A stretch of 64,000 bases of DNA from Alloyangia pacifica. Its GTDB lineage: Bacteria; Pseudomonadota; Alphaproteobacteria; Rhodobacterales; Rhodobacteraceae. The notes beneath the pieces were generated by a model. It saw nothing but the letters and a program-made list of their open reading frames with translations, searched no databases and was not told the origin of the DNA. Each line of letters begins with the position of its first letter. Position 1 is the stretch's first letter. The translations under genes were made by a program, and so were the position numbers. Of the stretch, positions 1-7,982 are shown piece by piece. Where the stretch lies: contig NZ_JAIVKX010000018.1 in assembly GCF_020524285.1 (NCBI RefSeq), positions 62,001 through 126,000 on the forward strand, in the 5' to 3' direction.

Positions 1-82
1 GCGCAACGATCTGCGCGATCCCGATCGCGCCCTCGCGGTCGAGGTGGTCAAGGATCATCCGGTGCCGGGCGTCATGCCACAT
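1..82 (-). CDS. DeoR-family regulator, N-terminal fragment (runs off window)
   Basis: The reverse strand from 82 reads MWHDARHRMILDHLDREGAI and on into IGIAQIVA before the window ends. This is the usual opening of DeoR/GlpR-type repressors, where a winged helix begins with an arginine-rich helix and an 'ILDHL.REG.I' stretch. A strong ribosome-binding site (AGGAGG) lies about 9 bases before the ATG. It is divergent from the ABC operon that starts at 335, so it is probably that operon's regulator. Only 27 residues are visible, so the effector domain cannot be judged. Confidence 0.72.
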   Translation of the reverse strand, partial: MWHDARHRMILDHLDREGAIGIAQIVA

Positions 83-293
83 GTCTCACTCCTCCTGCGC
101 TCCCGGAGATAATGCGCGACTTGCCACAGTTTGCCACATGAAAATCCACCGCGTCATCGAAGCTTCATCAAAGGTTTGGATTGCTGACATGGTTCTTGCG
201 CTAACAGGCGCCTGCAGATGCGCCTGAACGACGGCAAAGGCACAAGAACACACAGGCACCATGCCCCAGCAACGTCTGCCCCAAAATGCCACA
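75..293. promoter_or_regulatory. Divergent control region with four TGCCACA repeats
   Basis: The heptamer TGCCACA occurs at 75-81, 122-128, 132-138 and 287-293, all in the same orientation. The two central copies are 10 bp apart, about one helical turn. The first copy overlaps the start of the DeoR-type gene and the others lie upstream of the ABC operon. Direct repeats of this kind would suit DeoR-family operators; binding by this protein is inference. Confidence 0.45.
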
Positions 294-334
294 TGCCGAG
301 ACCTCCCGATCGGCACATATCCAAGGACCGACCC

Positions 335-1399
335 ATGACTCGCGTTTTCGCGTTCGCCGCCCCGCTGCTCGTCGCGGCCACCTCCCTCTCGGCCCAGAGC
401 TACCCCACCGCAGACACCTCGCCCGAGATCGCCGACCTGATCGCCGCCGCCAAGCAAGAAGGCGCCGTCAGCTCTGTCGGCATGCCCGACAGCTGGGCCA
501 ACTGGAAGGACAGCTGGGCGCAGATCACCGAGCACTACGGTCTCGGGCATTTCGACCGTGACATGAGCTCGGCGCAGGAACTCGCGGTCTTCGAAAACGA
601 AGGCACCAACGGCACCGCCGACATCGGCGACGTGGGCGTCGAGTTCGGCCCGATCGCCGTCAGCCGCGATCTTGTGCAGCCCTACAAGCCCACCACATGG
701 GAGCAGATCCCGGCCTGGGCCAAAGACGCCGACGGCATGTGGGCAATGCCCTACACCGGGACAATGGCCTTCGTCATCTCCAGCGACATCGAGACCCCGC
801 CGTCGAGCTGGGCCGACCTGCTGGAAGGCGACTACGCCATCTCGTTGAACGCCGTCGGCTCGGGCGCGCAGGACAATGCCGCCGTGCTGGCCGCCGCGAT
901 CGCCTTCGGCGGCGACGAGACCGACCTGATGCCGGGCGTCGAGTTCTTTGCCAAGCTGGCCGAACAGGGCCGCATCCGTGCCAACGCCGCCAACCCTGCC
1001 ACCATGGAACAGGGCGAGATCGAGGTCGCGCCGCTGTGGGACTTCAACGCGCTGAACTACGCCGCCACCGTCGGCGGGGACCGCTACACCGTGATCATCC
1101 CTTCGGACGGCTCGGTCACCTCGGGCTATGCCAGCGTGATCAACAAGAACGCGCCGCACCCGAACGCCGCGAAGCTGGCGCGCGAGTACATCTTCTCGGA
1201 TCAGGGTCAGATCAACCTCGCCAACGGCTACGCCCGTCCGATCCGCATCGACCACATCGAACTGCCGGAAGAGACCGCCGCCCGCGTGCTGCCCTCCGAG
1301 CAGTACGAAAGCGCCAAGCCGATCGACGCCCAGACCTGGCAGGAGAACGCACCGCGGCTCGGCCAGCTGTGGCAGGAATACGTGCTCTCCGCGATGTAA
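335..1399 (+). CDS. ABC transporter periplasmic substrate-binding protein (iron/phosphonate/polyamine-like class)
   Basis: A 354-residue secreted binding protein. The ATG at 335 is chosen because the protein then opens with a clean signal peptide (MTRVFAFAAPLLVAATSLSA) followed by the mature domain; the upstream in-frame extension is arginine-rich and leaderless. The body resembles type-2 periplasmic binding proteins of the Fe3+/spermidine/2-aminoethylphosphonate group, for example 'WAMPYTGTMAFVISSDI' and a C-terminal 'NPHPNAAKLAREY'-like segment. It is the first gene of an operon with a phosphodiesterase-like enzyme, two permeases and an ATPase. The ligand cannot be read from sequence; the neighbouring enzyme suggests an organophosphorus compound. 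Confidence 0.88.
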   Translation: MTRVFAFAAPLLVAATSLSAQSYPTADTSPEIADLIAAAKQEGAVSSVGMPDSWANWKDSWAQITEHYGLGHFDRDMSSAQELAVFENEGTNGTADIGDVGVEFGPIAVSRDLVQPYKPTTWEQIPAWAKDADGMWAMPYTGTMAFVISSDIETPPSSWADLLEGDYAISLNAVGSGAQDNAAVLAAAIAFGGDETDLMPGVEFFAKLAEQGRIRANAANPATMEQGEIEVAPLWDFNALNYAATVGGDRYTVIIPSDGSVTSGYASVINKNAPHPNAAKLAREYIFSDQGQINLANGYARPIRIDHIELPEETAARVLPSEQYESAKPIDAQTWQENAPRLGQLWQEYVLSAM

Positions 1400-1422
1400 T
1401 TTCCGGGCAGACACAGCCCTGC

Positions 1423-1446
1423 GTGCCCCGCCTCGCGGCGGGGCAC
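1423..1446 (+). terminator. Intra-operon GC-rich hairpin after the binding-protein gene
   Basis: GTGCCCCGCC at 1423-1432 and its exact complement at 1437-1446 enclose a 4-base loop. There is no T-tract. It lies between the binding-protein gene and the next gene, the usual place for a hairpin that stabilises the 5' mRNA or partly attenuates downstream genes. Confidence 0.6.
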
Positions 1447-1485
1447 CTCAGTCTTGACCGCTCCGACTTCACGAAAGCCCACCCC

Positions 1486-2298
1486 ATGACCGAGCCCGCA
1501 CCCCGCGTGATCCTCATCGTGCTCGACAGCCTGCGCCACAGCACCGCCCGCGACACCCTCGGCTGGCTCGAAGGACAGGTCCGCGCCGACCGCGCCCATT
1601 GCGCCGCCATAGATGCCGAACTTCCGGCGCAGTCGCGCCCCCTTTACGAGACCATTCTCACCGGCCGCACCCCCGCCGAGCACGGCGTGGCGAGCAACGC
1701 CATCGTCCGCCGCTCGACGGGCGACAATCTCTTTGCCCGCGTGCGTGCCGCGGGACGCCGCAGCGCCGCTGCCGCCTATCACTGGGTGAGCGAGCTCTAC
1801 GTCTCGGCCCCTTTCGATCCGCTCACCGACCGGCTGCTGCTTGATGGCAGCGGAGATATCACCGACGGGCTCTTCTACTGGGACGATGCCTATCCCGACG
1901 CGCATCTCTTTTCCGACGCCCACGCGCTGATCACCCGCAGCGCGCCGGATTTTCTTCTGCTGCACCCGATGAATGTCGATGATGCCGGGCACAAGGCGGG
2001 CGGCAGCTCCAAGCTCTACCGCGACGCCGCCCGCGCGCAAGGCGACCTGCTGGCCCGTTTCGCGCCGCTCTGGCAGGCGCTCGGCTACACGGTGATCGTC
2101 ACCGCCGATCACGGCATGTCGGACGACGGCAACCATTCCGGCCCCGCCCCCGACGAGGCCCAGGTGCCGCTTTACACGCTCGGCTTCCGCGCCGAGCCCG
2201 CGCCCCTGCAGACCGAATTGGCGGGCCTGTGCTGCCGCCTGATGCAGATCGAACCCGGCGCGCTGCGTCCCTACGACGGCGAAATCACCCGATGCTGA
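1486..2298 (+). CDS. Alkaline phosphatase/phosphodiesterase superfamily protein (type I phosphodiesterase-like)
   Basis: A 270-residue protein that begins 'PRVILIVLDSLRHST' and later has 'YTVIVTADHGMSDDGNH', the metal-binding Asp and Asp-His pairs of the alkaline phosphatase fold. A 'LYETILTGRTPAEHGV' segment sits where the nucleophile region is found in PF01663-type phosphodiesterases. No signal peptide is seen, so it should act in the cytoplasm, probably on the compound imported by the flanking transporter. The stop overlaps the next permease start (ATG at 2292), so translation is probably coupled. Phosphodiester or phosphonate hydrolysis is the likely chemistry; the exact substrate is unknown. 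Confidence 0.82.
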   Translation: MTEPAPRVILIVLDSLRHSTARDTLGWLEGQVRADRAHCAAIDAELPAQSRPLYETILTGRTPAEHGVASNAIVRRSTGDNLFARVRAAGRRSAAAAYHWVSELYVSAPFDPLTDRLLLDGSGDITDGLFYWDDAYPDAHLFSDAHALITRSAPDFLLLHPMNVDDAGHKAGGSSKLYRDAARAQGDLLARFAPLWQALGYTVIVTADHGMSDDGNHSGPAPDEAQVPLYTLGFRAEPAPLQTELAGLCCRLMQIEPGALRPYDGEITRC

Positions 2299-3101
2299 GC
2301 CGCCGCCTCTACGTGCTTCCGTTCCTCGCCCTGCTGGCACTGATCGTGGTCTGGCCGCTGTCGACCGTCGTCGTCGGATCGTTCAAACCCGGCGCGCCGC
2401 TGGAGCACTACGCCTACATCCTTGGAAGTCGCTTCTATCTCAAGGCCTTCTCGGTCACGCTGAAACTCTCGCTGCTGACCACCGCGCTGGGGCTGGCGAT
2501 CGCTGTGCTGCCGGCCATCGCGCTGCGCGCCCGCTCGCGCCGCCTGTCGGATCTGGCCCTGACCATCGGCAACATCGGCGCGAACTTCGCCGGGGTCCCC
2601 TCGGTCTTGGCCTTCATGATCCTGCTCGGGTCCAACGGCATCGTCACCAAACTCCTGCGCGAGGCCGGGCTGATGGAGGGCTTCGACCTTTACAGCTGGT
2701 CCGGGCTGGTTCTCACCTATCTGTTCTTTCAGGTCTCGATCGGTACCGTTCTGGTCCTCCCGGTGATCACTGCGATCCCGCGCGACATCGAAGAGGCCGC
2801 GGACCTCCTGGGACAGGGCGGCGCGCGCTTCTGGGCCTCGGTCGGCCTGCCGGTGGTCTGGCGGCAGTTGCTGTCGGTCGCAACGCTGCTTTTCGCCAAC
2901 GCCATGGGCACCTATGCGACCGCATATACGCTGATGGGGACCAGCGCGCAGATCGTCACCGTGCGCATCGGCGAGCTGGTCGCAGGCGACGTCTTTGCCG
3001 ATCCCGGCCTCGCCAACGCGCTGTCGATCTGCCTGCTGGTGGTGCTGATCGCGCCGATCCTCCTGGCGCAACTTCTCACCGCGAAAGGGACGAAGGCATG
3101 A
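2292..3101 (+). CDS. ABC transporter permease, first subunit
   Basis: A 269-residue inner-membrane protein starting MLSRRLYVLPFLALLALIVV, with about six hydrophobic segments. The cytoplasmic loop 'EEAADLLGQGGARFWASVGLP' is the EAA motif that docks on the ATPase. The family is the PotB/CysT-like BPD_transp_1 permeases. It overlaps the phosphodiesterase gene by 7 bases and the following permease by 4 bases, so the operon is tightly coupled. Confidence 0.92.
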   Translation: MLSRRLYVLPFLALLALIVVWPLSTVVVGSFKPGAPLEHYAYILGSRFYLKAFSVTLKLSLLTTALGLAIAVLPAIALRARSRRLSDLALTIGNIGANFAGVPSVLAFMILLGSNGIVTKLLREAGLMEGFDLYSWSGLVLTYLFFQVSIGTVLVLPVITAIPRDIEEAADLLGQGGARFWASVGLPVVWRQLLSVATLLFANAMGTYATAYTLMGTSAQIVTVRIGELVAGDVFADPGLANALSICLLVVLIAPILLAQLLTAKGTKA

Positions 3102-3886
3102 GCAGACATCTCTCTGGCAGTTTCCTCTTCTTGTTGGCCGGCCTCTTCGCCCTGCCCTTCCTCGCCATTGCCCTCAGCGCCGTCGCGACCGACTGGAGCG
3201 ACGCGCTGCTGCCGCGGCACATCGGCCTGGACGTGATCACTTCGGTGCTCGGCGATCCGCGCTTTCAGGCTTCGGTGCTGCGGTCACTGGCCATCTCCTT
3301 TACGGCACTTGCGCTCTCACTGGCGCTTATCGTGCCCGCCATCGTCGCCGCGCATGTCTACTGGCCCGCGCTCGACCGCTGGTTCGCGCGGCTGGTGGTG
3401 CTGCCCTACGCTGTGCCCGCCGTGGTGCTGGTGGTCGGCTACCTGCGGGTGTTCTCGCAGCCTCCCGTGCAGATCAACGGCACGCCGACCCTTTTGGCAC
3501 TGGCCTATGTGCCGCTGTGCTTCCCGATGCTCTACGTCAACGTCAAGAACGCGTTGCAAGGGCTTGCCGTGCGGGACTGGCTCGACGCCGGACGCCTCGT
3601 CGGCGCGACCGACGAGAGGGTGCTTCTGTGCGTGGTCCTGCCGATGATCGCCCCCGCCATCGGGCTGGCCTGCGTGCTCAACCTCGGCATCCTGATGGGC
3701 GAGTTCGTCTACGCCAACCTGCTGGTAGGCGGTCGCTTCGAAACGCTGCAGATCTACATGTTCGCGCAGCGCAGCGAAAGCGGTTCGGTCACCTCCGTCA
3801 TCATTCTCGCCTATTTCCTGACATTGCTGCTGCTGACGGCTCTCGCCATCTGGCTGAGCGCGCGCGGCGGCACCGACAAGCGCTGA
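3098..3886 (+). CDS. ABC transporter permease, second subunit
   Basis: A 262-residue permease with about six membrane segments and an EAA-type loop ('LDAGRLVGATDERVLLCVVLP'). It starts with an ATG inside the ATGA overlap with the preceding permease. The pair presumably forms the heterodimeric channel for the binding protein at 335. The permease ends 4 bases before the ATPase start. Confidence 0.92.
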   Translation: MSRHLSGSFLFLLAGLFALPFLAIALSAVATDWSDALLPRHIGLDVITSVLGDPRFQASVLRSLAISFTALALSLALIVPAIVAAHVYWPALDRWFARLVVLPYAVPAVVLVVGYLRVFSQPPVQINGTPTLLALAYVPLCFPMLYVNVKNALQGLAVRDWLDAGRLVGATDERVLLCVVLPMIAPAIGLACVLNLGILMGEFVYANLLVGGRFETLQIYMFAQRSESGSVTSVIILAYFLTLLLLTALAIWLSARGGTDKR

Positions 3887-3890
3887 CCCC

Positions 3891-4907
3891 ATGAATTCAC
3901 AATCCTCCCCCACACCCCGCAATTTTCTCGACATCGACCGCGTCACCGCCGCCTATGGCGAGACGCAGGTGCTGCACGGCGTCTCTCTGGATGTCTCCGA
4001 GGGCGAAATGCACGTGCTGCTCGGCCCTTCGGGCTGCGGCAAGACCACGCTGCTGCGCGCCATCTCCGGACTGCAGCCGATCAGCGGCGGCACCATGACG
4101 CTTGGCGGCACCCGGATCGACGACAAGGCCCCTGACAAGCGCGGGCTGGCCATGGTGTTCCAGCACTACGCGCTCTTCCCGAACATGAGCGTGCGCGGAA
4201 ACCTCGCCTTCGGCCTGCGCGGCAAGGGGCTATCGCGGCCGCAGATCGACGAAAGGGTCGAGCGCATGCTGCACACGGTCGATCTGACCGCCCGCGCCGA
4301 TGCCCGCCCCGCAGCCCTCTCGGGTGGCCAGCGCCAGCGCGTCGCGCTGGCACGTGCGCTGGTGGTCGAGCCGCGCCTGCTGCTGCTCGACGAGCCGCTA
4401 TCGGCGCTCGACGCGCAGATCCGCAAGCGTCTGCAGCTCGAACTGAAGCGCCTGCAGCGCGCCGCCGGGCTTACCGCCATCCTTGTCACCCACGATCAGG
4501 ACGAGGCGATGCGCCTCGGCGACCGGATCACCCTGATGGACGCCGGCCACATCGCGCAGACCAGCACCCCTGCAGAAATCCACGCCCGGCCCGCGAACCG
4601 TTTCGTCGCGCGGTTCTTCGGCGAGGCCAATATTCTGCCTGCCGACTGGTTTGTCCCCGGCCTTGGCGGACACGCGGTTGTGCACCCCACCGCCCTCATG
4701 CCCGCGCCTGACGCCTCTGCCACGGTGTTCACCGCCGATGTCATCGATACGGAGCATCTTGGCGCCTTGCGCAGGGTGAACTGCCGCGCTTCCGGAGAAG
4801 AGATCAGGTTCGATTTCTTGCCTGCCAGCACGCCGCTGGACATCACTCCGGGGACGCGTATCGCCTTCGGTGTGCGAGGCGATGCCATTCACTACGTTGA
4901 CGGTTAG
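3891..4907 (+). CDS. ABC transporter ATP-binding protein (PotA/FbpC type)
   Basis: A 338-residue ATPase. Walker A is 'GPSGCGKTT', the signature is 'LSGGQRQR' and Walker B is 'LLLLDEPLSALD', followed by the switch His in 'ILVTHDQDEA'. The C-terminal 90 or so residues form a TOBE-like extension ('ANILPADWF', 'VHPTALMP'), as in PotA and FbpC proteins. It is the last gene of the 335-4907 operon. Confidence 0.94.
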   Translation: MNSQSSPTPRNFLDIDRVTAAYGETQVLHGVSLDVSEGEMHVLLGPSGCGKTTLLRAISGLQPISGGTMTLGGTRIDDKAPDKRGLAMVFQHYALFPNMSVRGNLAFGLRGKGLSRPQIDERVERMLHTVDLTARADARPAALSGGQRQRVALARALVVEPRLLLLDEPLSALDAQIRKRLQLELKRLQRAAGLTAILVTHDQDEAMRLGDRITLMDAGHIAQTSTPAEIHARPANRFVARFFGEANILPADWFVPGLGGHAVVHPTALMPAPDASATVFTADVIDTEHLGALRRVNCRASGEEIRFDFLPASTPLDITPGTRIAFGVRGDAIHYVDG

Positions 4908-5444
4908 GCCCCTGGGGCGATCTGAGCCGGCCCCATTGCAGTGGTCCACCCACGAGCGTGAAATCCGGTAGGGTTTCGGCGAGCAGGAGGACTACGGAAA
5001 GGCTGGAAAGCCAGAGAAGCCGGAAGACAGTGTCCTCAAACTGCAGACTCTCGCTATCAATGAGGGACCGGTAGCGGGCAGGCCAATCACCACCCATAGC
5101 ACCAGGACCCGGTGCCGCTTTATGCGGCATCTGTGTAAGACCGCCGCGACTTCCAAGCGATGAGATCAGATGTGGGTCGTGTGAAAGCGAAGATTTTGCT
5201 TAACTCGAGCCAGAGATTTGAGAAGCGGTTTTTTGATTTAAGGTATTGCCATGAGGTCATATTCGTTCGTGCCTCCTCAATTTCGGCGCGGGATCGGTGC
5301 ATCGGGTCCTGCTTCGCGGTCGCGGGGAATTCGGCCCCGGTGGTGCCGCGCCGCCAGCAGGTCTGACCGTACGGGACGCAAGCCAGAATTCGTCTCGCGC
5401 AGCCTCTGCGTGTCGAAGGTCGCGGCTTGCGGCGCCTTCGCGAC
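4908..5444. other. Intergenic stretch with a probable mobile-element scar
   Basis: No convincing gene is seen here. The first part (about 4911-4983) resembles, in inverted orientation, a stretch at about 28744-28815 beside the IS66 remnant, so it is probably an insertion-sequence scar. The rest is a lower-GC leader to the acyltransferase with no clear promoter or binding motif. Confidence 0.45.
4911..4983 (-). repeat. Dispersed repeat, copy A (related to 28744-28815)
   Basis: On the minus strand this reads TCGCCGAAACCCTACCGGAT, then TTCACG, a GTGGGTGGACCAC block and TGGGGCCGGCTCA. The copy at 28744 has TCGCCGAAATCCTACCTGAT and ATGGGTGGATCAC in the same order. Identity by eye is roughly 80-85 % over the first 42 bases and weaker after that. 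Confidence 0.5.
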
Positions 5445-6629
5445 ATGACGGTCACTCCTGCGCGCGGCCCGGCGGGGGGCAACCATATTGCAGGGTTCGA
5501 CGGGATGCGTGCCATCTCAGTCGCCCTCGTGATTGCGACACATTCGGGGGTCCTGCGCTGGCTCGAAGGTGCCGGCGTTCTGAACGACGTAACGCTGACG
5601 GCATTCCAGGGATACACCGGGGTTCAGGTCTTCTTCGTTCTGTCGGGCTTCATCATCACATACCTGATGATCCGGGAGCAGCGGGCGACGGGCCGGGTGC
5701 GGCTGAAGGCGTTCTTCATCCGAAGGGCCCTGCGGATCCTGCCGCTCTACTATCTGGCACTTGCGGTGACGATCATGGCGTCACTCTGGATCAGTCCCAT
5801 CGTCTCGCAGGAGTCGGTCCTGTTCGCCGCGACCTTCACGACCAACTTCATTCCGCGGGCGTGGTACTCGACAAGCCTGGGGCACACCTGGTCGCTTGCG
5901 GTGGAGGAGCATTTCTATCTCATCTGGCCGCTCGCGGTCATCCTTCTGGCGAGGTACCGGTGGGACAGGCTTCTGCTCTGGCTGCTAGGGGCCTGCGCCG
6001 GGCTGACCGTGCTCGGCGCCCTTCTCCTGAGCAGCACATATCTCGTCGAGCATTTCAGAGTATTGGGCTGGACGCCGATCTCCGGCATCCACATCGCCAT
6101 GGGCTGCGCCGCGGCCATCTTCTCGACCGGGCCGCAATACGCGACGGCGCGCAGCAGGCTTCTTTCCCCCTCGCGGGCCGCGTGGGTCCCGGTGATCCTC
6201 TTTGTCCTGAGCCTCTTTCTGCAGCAAGCCAGCGAACTCGCAGGGACTCTCCTACGCACCGTCGCCATTGCCCATTTCGTGAGCTGGGTTTTCATGCACC
6301 AGTCGAGCCGCGTCGTGCGGATGCTGAGCCACCCTGTGCTCGTCTATCTCGGAACGATCTCCTACGGCCTCTACATCTGGCAGGGGTTCTTCCTGTCGAC
6401 AGGGCCGTATCGGGCCTCGGGCCAAGCCTGGCCGCCGTCCCCGCAAGTGGGCGTTCTTCTTGTGCTGCTGGTGGCGCCGCTGTCGTACCACCTCTTCGAA
6501 AAGCCGATCTTGTCGCTGAAAGCACGCCTCGTCTCCGGTTCCCGGACTGGCGAGCGCACGGCTGGCCATAATGCATCCGGGACAACCACCACCTCGGCCA
6601 GAGATGCAATCGACGCCCTGCCGAGGTAG
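5445..6629 (+). CDS. Acyltransferase 3 family membrane protein (OafA/YrhL-like)
   Basis: A 394-residue integral membrane protein with about ten hydrophobic segments. It has the family hallmarks 'FDGMRAISVALVIATHSG' near the N-terminus, 'FFVLSGFIITYLMIREQ', 'FFIRRALRILPLYYLAL' and 'HTWSLAVEEHFYLIWPL'. These proteins O-acylate surface polysaccharides or lipids in the inner membrane. The ATG at 5445 is taken as start; an in-frame TTG at 5427 is possible, and neither has a strong ribosome-binding site. It stands alone, with no polysaccharide cluster around it, so the acceptor is unknown. Confidence 0.88.
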   Translation: MTVTPARGPAGGNHIAGFDGMRAISVALVIATHSGVLRWLEGAGVLNDVTLTAFQGYTGVQVFFVLSGFIITYLMIREQRATGRVRLKAFFIRRALRILPLYYLALAVTIMASLWISPIVSQESVLFAATFTTNFIPRAWYSTSLGHTWSLAVEEHFYLIWPLAVILLARYRWDRLLLWLLGACAGLTVLGALLLSSTYLVEHFRVLGWTPISGIHIAMGCAAAIFSTGPQYATARSRLLSPSRAAWVPVILFVLSLFLQQASELAGTLLRTVAIAHFVSWVFMHQSSRVVRMLSHPVLVYLGTISYGLYIWQGFFLSTGPYRASGQAWPPSPQVGVLLVLLVAPLSYHLFEKPILSLKARLVSGSRTGERTAGHNASGTTTTSARDAIDALPR

Positions 6630-6967
6630 GTTCTTGGTGCACGCGGATGCGCCGACGTTTCTGTCGTCTCGGTGCTCCGCTGGCAGCCACGATAAACCGG
6701 GCCAACGAGCCTGAAGCGTTCGGCAAAACCATACCGTGGAAATTGTGGCAGACCCTTTGTTGGACGCCGCCGATGTCGGCTTCGAGATCGCCCTTGGCAA
6801 GCAGAGCAGCTTCATCCTCGAAGACGCCCCTCCAACCTGCTGAGCAAACAACGAAAATCATCGGGCACCGACTTTCGTCTATGGTGTTCTTAGAACATAA
6901 GAGTCGCCCCAAGCCGCGCTGCCCCGCACACTCCACCCATCGCAACTCGCGAAAGGAGGAGACATTC
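6630..6967. other. Intergenic leader upstream of pqqA
   Basis: No supported gene in 338 bases. The 3' end carries a strong ribosome-binding site (AAGGAGGAG at about 6953-6961) for pqqA. A promoter is expected here but no clear -35/-10 pair could be assigned. Confidence 0.4.
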
Positions 6968-7060
6968 ATGGCCTGGAACAAACCCGTGATCCGCGAAATC
7001 GAGTGCGGCATGGAAATCAACATGTACGGACCCGAGCACGACGACGGGGTGCTGTTCTGA
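6968..7060 (+). CDS. pqqA: PqqA, pyrroloquinoline quinone precursor peptide
   Basis: A 30-residue peptide, MAWNKPVIREIECGMEINMY followed by GPEHDDGVLF. It has the conserved Glu-x3-Tyr pair (E16 and Y20) that PqqE cross-links as the first step of PQQ synthesis, plus the usual 'KP' near the N-terminus. The ATG follows a strong AGGAGG. pqqB starts 22 bases downstream. The 10-residue tail after the tyrosine is on the long side for this family. Confidence 0.95.
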   Translation: MAWNKPVIREIECGMEINMYGPEHDDGVLF

Positions 7061-7082
7061 ACAGCCGCGCGCGGAGAACGTG

Positions 7083-7982
7083 ATGCAACAGATCCGCGCG
7101 CGAATTCTCGGCGCCGCAGCCGGGGGCGGGCTGCCCCAGTGGAACTGCGGCTGCGAGAACTGCCGGATGGCCCGTGCAGGCGACATTCCCGCCCAGACCC
7201 AAAGCTCGCTGGCCGTCTCGGCGAACGGCACGGATTGGGCGATCCTCAACGCCTCGCCGGACATCCGCGCGCAGTTCGCCGCAACCCCCGAGCTGCACCC
7301 CACCGGGCTGCGCGAGATGCCGCTGCGCTCGGTGCTTCTGACCAATGGCGACATCGACCACGTCGCGGGTCTGCTGACCCTGCGGGAGATGCAGCCCTTC
7401 ACGCTTTTCGCCACCCCCGGCATCCACGAGGTGATCGCCGGGAACCCAATCTTCGCGGCGCTGGACTGCGCCGTGGTGCCGCGCGCGCCGCTGGCGCTGG
7501 AAGAGCCCGCCGAGATCGTCCCCGGCCTCACCGCCACGCTCTTCGCCGTGCCCGGCAAGGTGCCGCTCTACATGGAGGGGGGCGAGGTCGTGACCGATCT
7601 CGTCGGCGAGCAGACCGTGGGCGTCGAGCTGCGCGCAGGCAGCGTCCGCGCCTACTACATCCCCGGCTGCGCCCGGCTCGACGAGGCCCTGCGCGCGCGG
7701 CTGACCGGTGCCGCGCTGGTGTTTTTCGATGGCACACTCTGGCGCGACAACGAGATGATCGCCGCCGGGCTCGGGCAGAAGACCGGTCGCCGCATGGGCC
7801 ACATGTCGATGAGCGGCTCGGCGGGATCGATCGCCGCCTTCGACGGGCTCGAATTGGGCCGCAAGGTCTTTGTCCATATGAACAACACCAACCCGGTGCT
7901 GCGCCCCGGCGCCCCCGAGCGGGCCGAAGCCGAAGCGGCGGGCTGGACCATAGGCCAGGATGGCATGGAGCTGATCGCATGA
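7083..7982 (+). CDS. pqqB: PqqB, metallo-beta-lactamase-fold PQQ biosynthesis protein
   Basis: A 299-residue protein of the metallo-beta-lactamase fold. It has the Cys-rich zinc site 'CGCENC' at residues 22-27 and the family metal motif 'TNGDIDHVAGL' (about 87-97). PqqB is linked to hydroxylation of the tyrosine ring of the processed precursor. ATG 7083 is chosen over the adjacent GTG 7080 because GGAG at 7073-7076 is then well spaced. The stop overlaps pqqC. Confidence 0.95.
   Translation: MQQIRARILGAAAGGGLPQWNCGCENCRMARAGDIPAQTQSSLAVSANGTDWAILNASPDIRAQFAATPELHPTGLREMPLRSVLLTNGDIDHVAGLLTLREMQPFTLFATPGIHEVIAGNPIFAALDCAVVPRAPLALEEPAEIVPGLTATLFAVPGKVPLYMEGGEVVTDLVGEQTVGVELRAGSVRAYYIPGCARLDEALRARLTGAALVFFDGTLWRDNEMIAAGLGQKTGRRMGHMSMSGSAGSIAAFDGLELGRKVFVHMNNTNPVLRPGAPERAEAEAAGWTIGQDGMELIA

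Noticed and set aside
86-1414. Long minus-strand ORF opposite the binding-protein gene
   Set aside because: Composition is Arg/Gly/Val-rich with no domain pattern, and it is antisense to a clear binding-protein gene; it is a high-GC shadow frame.
4907-4930. GGCCCCTGGGGC as a terminator after the first ABC operon
   Set aside because: The loop would be too small for a stable hairpin and there is no T-tract.
5120-5617. Minus-strand ORF before the acyltransferase
   Set aside because: Overlaps the real acyltransferase start and has no family features; the upstream part is probably element scar.
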